A DNA stretch of 35,768 nucleotides from Schoenoplectus triqueter (lineage: Eukaryota; Streptophyta; Magnoliopsida; Poales; Cyperaceae): assembly GCA_964058805.1 (NCBI GenBank), contig CAXKVV010001315.1:1-35768 (forward strand), read 5' to 3'. The translations under genes were made by a program, and so were the position numbers. This document shows, one piece after another, positions 32,019 to 35,768 of the stretch. The notes beneath the pieces are model-generated. The model did no database searches. It saw only the letters and a program-made list of their open reading frames with translations, and had not been told where the DNA came from. Every line of letters begins with the position of its first letter. The first letter of the stretch is position 1.

Positions 32019-32349
32019 CTCCCCTCAAGTGAGGTTCGAATAAATTGATTGAACCCAACTTGTTGAGTATATTTAGATGACTAGTCTTGTTAAGTGTTTT
32101 TGTGAAAAAATCTGTCAGTTGCTCTTTACTTCTGACAAACGGAGTTTCTATTTCTCCAGACTGCATTTTTTCTCTAACAATGTGACAGTCCACCTCTATA
32201 TGTTTTGTCCTTTCATGGAAGACCGGATTGGATGCAATATATCGTGCAGCTTGGTTATCACAGTACATTTGCATGGGTTTTGTGTGGTCTGTCTTCATGT
32301 CACCTAGTAGTTGTTTAATCCAGATAAGCTCACTTGTTGTGGATGTCAT
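31978..32349 (-). pseudogene. Copia RNase H C-terminal part
   Basis: The open frame reads MTSTTSELIWIKQLLGDM, then MYCDNQAARYIASNPVFHER and TKHIEVDCHIVREKM, the standard end of copia RNase H with the catalytic Asp in CDNQAA. The first Met is internal; it follows the RT/RNase H piece at 32346-32753 in another frame, so a small indel near 32346-32400 splits the domain. The last residues read through the polypurine tract into the LTR. Confidence 0.88.
32019..32029 (-). other. Polypurine tract of the copia element
   Basis: The minus strand reads CTTGAGGGGAG immediately before the LTR start TGTTGGAG, the expected primer for plus-strand synthesis. Confidence 0.8.
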
Positions 32350-32753
32350 GGCTCGATATTTTGCTTCTGCTTTTGAACGAGCGACAACATTCTGCTTCTT
32401 ATTTTTCTAGTCACCAAGTTCCCACCTACAAAGGTACAAAAGCCAGTGGTTGATTTCCTATCATAGCTCCCGGCCCAATCTGTATCAAAAAAACCAACCA
32501 CATCATTAAAACCATTTTTTCTCATCCAAATCCCTTGACCTGGAGTACATTTAAGATATCTAAGAATTCTATCAATTGCACTCAAGTGAATGGTACGCAG
32601 AGCATGCATAAATTGGTTTACCATACTAACTGCAAATGAGATATCATGTCTGGTAACTGTAAAGTATATTAGTTTTCCCACCAGCTTTTGATATTGTCCT
32701 ATGTCAGATAGTAATTCACCATCTTCTAATCCCAATTTAGTGTTTATTTTCAT
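32346..32753 (-). pseudogene. Copia RT end and RNase H N-terminal part
   Basis: The open frame runs IGQYQKLVGKLIYFTVTRHD, ISFAVSMVNQFMHALRTIHL, ILRYLKCTPGQGIWM, then VVGFFDTDWAGSYDRKSTTG and FCTFVGGNLVT, typical of the RT connection and the start of RNase H. The DTDWAG motif holds the first catalytic Asp (usually DADWAG). The tail after GGNLVT is scrambled by a frameshift. The frame begins at an internal Met after stops in the RT palm. Confidence 0.9.
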
Positions 32754-33258
32754 TGGAGTATTGGCTGGTTTAGCTCCTAGTTTACTAGTCTCTTTTAATA
32801 GGTCAAGTACATATTTTCTTTGAGATGGAAATAATCCTTTATTTGAGTGAGTTATTTCTATTCCAAGAAAATATGAAAGTTGTCCAATGTCCTTAATGTC
32901 AAATTCTTTTTTTAAATATTGTTTTACCCTTGTAATTTCCTCATTGTTATTTCCAGTAATAATAATATCATCTACATAAACTAGAATAATAGTAGTGATA
33001 TTTTTGCAAATGTTTTACGAACATAGAGGAATCTGCTGTACTTTTAATAAATTTATTTTTTAAAAGAGAAAAGCTTAGTTTGACATACCATGCTTTTGGA
33101 GATTATTTGAGATCATAGATCGTCTTTTGTAGTTTACACACTAGTGATGGATCTGACTCATTTTTGTGTCTTGAAGGAAGAGTCATATAGACTTTTTCTT
33201 CCAAATTTCCTTAAAGGAATATAATTTTGACATCTATTTGGGATAAGTTCTATCTGAC
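32754..33258 (-). pseudogene. Copia RT palm, heavily broken
   Basis: No long frame survives, but fragments are readable in shifting frames: GNLEEKVYMTLP, LVCKLQKTIYDLK, a stop then SPKAWY, and the catalytic YVDDIIIT box at about 32955-32978. KEFDIKDIGQLSYFLGIEI follows in the same frame. Several stops and at least two frameshifts separate these pieces, so the polymerase cannot be made. Confidence 0.85.
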
Positions 33259-33627
33259 TCATTTTCTAACTGTATTCATTTTTGCTATCGGTGCAAAGAT
33301 TTCTTGGTAATCGACACCATAAGTTTGAGTAAACCCTTTGGCTACTAACCTAGCTTTGTACCTTTCAATAGTACCATCATAATTGTATTTGATCTTGTAT
33401 ACCCATTTGCACCCTACAGGTTTCTTATTTTTTGGAAAGATAATTATGGTCCATGTGTTATTTTTCTCTAAGGCTTGCAGTTCTTTTTCCATAGTTTTCT
33501 TCCAAATGGGACTTTTATTTGCTTCACCAAAGGTGGTTGGTTCAATTTGGTTATTAATGTTATCCAAGTAGGCCCGGTATTCTGGTGAGACCTTTGTATA
33601 AGAAATATAATCTTGAATTGGGTACAT
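33259..33627 (-). pseudogene. Copia reverse transcriptase N-terminal part
   Basis: The open frame includes SPIWKKTMEKELQALEKNNT, WTIIIFPKNKKPVGCKWVYK, IKYNYDGTIERYKARLVAKG and FTQTYGVDYQEIFAPIAKM, the diagnostic start of the Ty1/copia RT domain (Pfam RVT_2 family). It ends with a frameshift just after MNTVRK. It follows the integrase piece in a different frame. Confidence 0.92.
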
Positions 33628-33830
33628 TATCTGATGGGATACATAATCCCTTAACTTGATAGAAGGTTGAGTTTGTCGTGTAGATCTTCGTAAGGCAATT
33701 TATTCTTGAGCTTGAGTTGATTCTCCACTTGACTTAGTTTCTCCCCCTGAAGAAATTGCAGGTGGTTCACTAATTTGAGGAGTAGGAGTTGGCTCATCAC
33801 CCGGAACATCAGATATAACCTGTACTCCAT

Positions 33831-34682
33831 TTAATTCTTCTGGAAAGATAAAGTTAGTTGGAGGTAATAGAATGGGTTGCCTTGGTGGATGTATTTGCTC
33901 ATTTGTCTGATAATAGGGTTTGTTTTCAAAAAAGGAGAATTTTTGTCTGACTTGTCATGTCGTTTAATATGTACGAAGCAAGTGCAACCAAAGACTTGAA
34001 TGTGGTCAAGATCATTTTTTCTACCTTTGAGAATTTCTAGAGGACTCATATTTTTTAATCTTGCACTTGATAACCTATTGATAAGATAGGTGGCTGTTAA
34101 TACTACATCTGACCAATATATTTTTAGAACATTATTTTGAAAAAGGGGTGATCGAGTGAGTTCAAGAAGATGATGATTTTTTCTTTCTGAAACACCATTT
34201 TGCTCAGGTGTATTAATACATGTGGTTTGATGAAGGATTCCTTTTGACTTAAAAAACTCTAAAAAGGTTTTATTGATATATTCGGTCTCATTATCTGATC
34301 TAAAAATCTTAATTTTTGCATTAAATTGATTTTCAACAAAGGTAAAAAAATCTTTATAACATAAAAAAACTTTATTTTTTCCTTTTAAAAGATAAACCCA
34401 AGTGGTACGAGAAAAATTATCTATAAATGTGACAAAATATTTAAAATGGTTATAAGAGTCAACTGGGGCTAGACCCCACACATCCGAATGAATTAAATCA
34501 AAATTTGCTTCTGATGTACTAGTAGATAAGGGAAAAGGCAATCTGGTTTGTTTTGCAAGTTTACACGCATCACAATGACTAGAGTCTAGATTATAACAAA
34601 ACAGTTTACTTAAAACTTGATCAGATGGATGACCAAATCTCCAATGCAGTAATTTGTCACGGTCTATTGAACTTAATGTCAC
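33831..34682 (-). pseudogene. Copia integrase, catalytic residues kept
   Basis: The open frame of 283 codons begins with the GAG-pre-integrase zinc region (LLHWRFGHPSDQVLSKL, then CDACKLAKQTRLPF). It then has the integrase core with DLIHSDVWG (first Asp), YFVTFIDNFSRTTWVYLLK, IKIFRSDNETEY (second Asp; family usually NGTEY), and NTPEQNGVSERKNHHLLE (Glu). The downstream part has LKNMSPLEILKGRK and VFGCTCFVHI. The DDE triad is intact, but the C-terminus after KNSPFLKTN departs from the family and ends early by frameshift. ATG 34682 is internal to the polyprotein. Confidence 0.92.
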
Positions 34683-34729
34683 ATGATATTTATTTATGGG
34701 TTCTTCAAGATAATAAAGTCTATTTTTTT

Positions 34730-35059
34730 TTAAAAACCTTCACCAATCGTCTTCCCTGATTCTTGGTCCTGAAATATCACTTTGTGTGGTGAGAATATTA
34801 CTTTGCAATTCAAATCTTGTGTTATTTTGTTAATTGATAAAAGATTTGAATTGAAATCTGGTAAGTACAAAATATTGTTTACATCTTTTCTGAAAAATTT
34901 TGTGGTACCTATACCTTCAATTTTGATTTTATCTCCATTTTCAACAATTACATGCTGTGATTCTGCAGTTGGTATAATATTTTCTAATTTCTTTTGGTCC
35001 CATGTCATGTGGTTGGTAGCACTCGAGTCAACAATCCATTTACTCGTGTTATGGCACAA
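34730..35059 (-). pseudogene. Copia protease
   Basis: The open frame contains KWIVDSSATNHMTWD, the copia protease active site with the catalytic Asp kept and Ser where Gly is usual (DSG to DSS). GDKIKIEGIGTTKF and NILYLPDFNSNLLSINKI follow, a typical protease-to-integrase linker. It lies in a different frame from both gag (upstream) and integrase (downstream). Family proteins are one polyprotein, so both junctions are decay frameshifts. ATG 35059 is internal. Confidence 0.88.
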
Positions 35060-35177
35060 GTTAGCTATTTTTGAGCTATTGTTCTGATCAGAAAAAAAAT
35101 AAATTAGATTTATATAATACAGAACCTGTTGTTTGTTGTTGTAACAAACTATTCAACTGACTCAACAATTGGCTCAG

Positions 35178-35768
35178 CTATTCTGCAAACGCCACAATAG
35201 ATCCAGAGGGGTCAGATCTGTTGTTACTTGGTTCGGTCTGGTTTTCATTTGGGTCCAACACACCCTTGTTACTCACCCCTCCGAATTTCTGTAGTTGCCC
35301 TCTGTTCTTTCCGCCGCCCCAATTATTCCTCTCGTCTTTGTTGCGATTTGGTCGGAGATGAGGGTTAAGCACCCAGCAGCCATCACGGATGTGCCCTGCT
35401 CGTTTGCAGTGGTCGCACCAGTCGGTGGCTGAGTTCCCCCTTGTCGCCTTGGCCGAATCCCTAGGTTTAAGGTTTGGAAACTTGATGTTGAAAGCCTTGT
35501 TGTTCTCTGACTCGGCTGTCAGTTGGGGATTCATGAGTGCTCGCCTGGATTGTTCTTGCTCGATCCTTGCTACAATATCATCAAAACTTGGCATGTCGGC
35601 TGACGCCAAAATCTGAGATCTAATCGGTTCATAGCTTGAATCGAGAGCCCCTAGATAAGTGAAAATTAATTCCATTTCGGATCTTTTTTGGGTTTCAATC
35701 GAGTCTGTTGTGGGTGGAAGGTAGACATTGAGTTCTTCCCATTTTGACATAATTTTGGTCACTAGTTC
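35178..35768 (-). pseudogene. Copia gag, C-terminal part with zinc knuckle, cut by window end
   Basis: The frame stays open to the window edge, so the N-terminus is missing and the Met at 35762 is not a start. It reads MSKWEELNVYLP, FTYLGALDSSYEPIRSQIL and MPSFDDIVARIEQEQSRR, matching the copia gag (UBN2-type) domain. The nucleocapsid knuckle CDHCKRAGHIRDGC (CX2CX4HX4C) is in a basic, Asn-rich context. It ends at TAG 35175-35177, where the text continues in frame for about 25 codons (LSQLLSQLNSLLQQQ), as usual for this family, before a frameshift to protease. Confidence 0.88.

Larger units (their letters stand above)
31831..35768 (-). mobile_element. Decayed Ty1/copia retrotransposon, 5' end outside the window
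   Basis: On the minus strand the order is gag with zinc knuckle, protease, integrase, reverse transcriptase, RNase H, polypurine tract, then LTR. Integrase before RT defines Ty1/copia. The reading frame changes several times (between gag and protease, protease and integrase, integrase and RT, and within RT) and has internal stops, so the copy is inactive. The outer border at about 31831 is a guess from the last TG after an LTR-like stretch. The 5' LTR lies right of base 35768. Confidence 0.93.

Overview
This is AT-rich flowering-plant nuclear DNA dominated by transposable elements. The evidence is a chromodomain-bearing Ty3/gypsy element with a tRNA-iMet primer binding site, a Ty1/copia element, Helitrons with A^TC...CTAG^T borders, hAT-like and foldback MITEs, and plant-type introns. 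The species cannot be named from the sequence. I see no intact host gene.

Left edge (1-4163): a decayed minus-strand Ty3/gypsy chromovirus, with chromodomain at the window start, gag at 3572 and a probable 5' LTR at 3654-4163. Its reading frame is broken by transition-type stops and one T-run frameshift. An in-frame internal deletion joins reverse transcriptase directly to the middle of integrase. It lies directly against apparent exon remnants of an unrecognised plus-strand host gene (4164-5643).

Middle (5.6-31.8 kb): non-coding and built of small non-autonomous elements. From left to right there is a foldback (11151-11325), a 686-bp hAT-like element rich in GGACCG motifs (11627-12312), and a two-level array of ten 29-bp palindromes (13804-14340). 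Next comes a run of TA-flanked foldback MITEs (15263-16832), with relatives at 19351-19918. Two Helitron families have two copies each (17601-17964 and 21280-21651; 22366-22826 and 27207-27676). There is also a TAGCG-rich hAT-like element (20438-21234), a degenerate tandem repeat of about 180 bp (23340-24260), and a 1.4-kb non-autonomous LTR element with both LTRs, PBS and PPT (25439-26866).

Right edge (about 31831-35768): a decayed minus-strand Ty1/copia element, running from the 3' LTR and PPT through RNase H, RT, integrase and protease to a gag zinc knuckle. Its 5' end lies outside the window.

Nothing here forms an operon or pathway. The elements most likely depend, or depended, on transposases, Rep/helicase or reverse transcriptase supplied from elsewhere. 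The palindrome array is the least explained structure, and the host exon remnants beside the gypsy insertion deserve identification.
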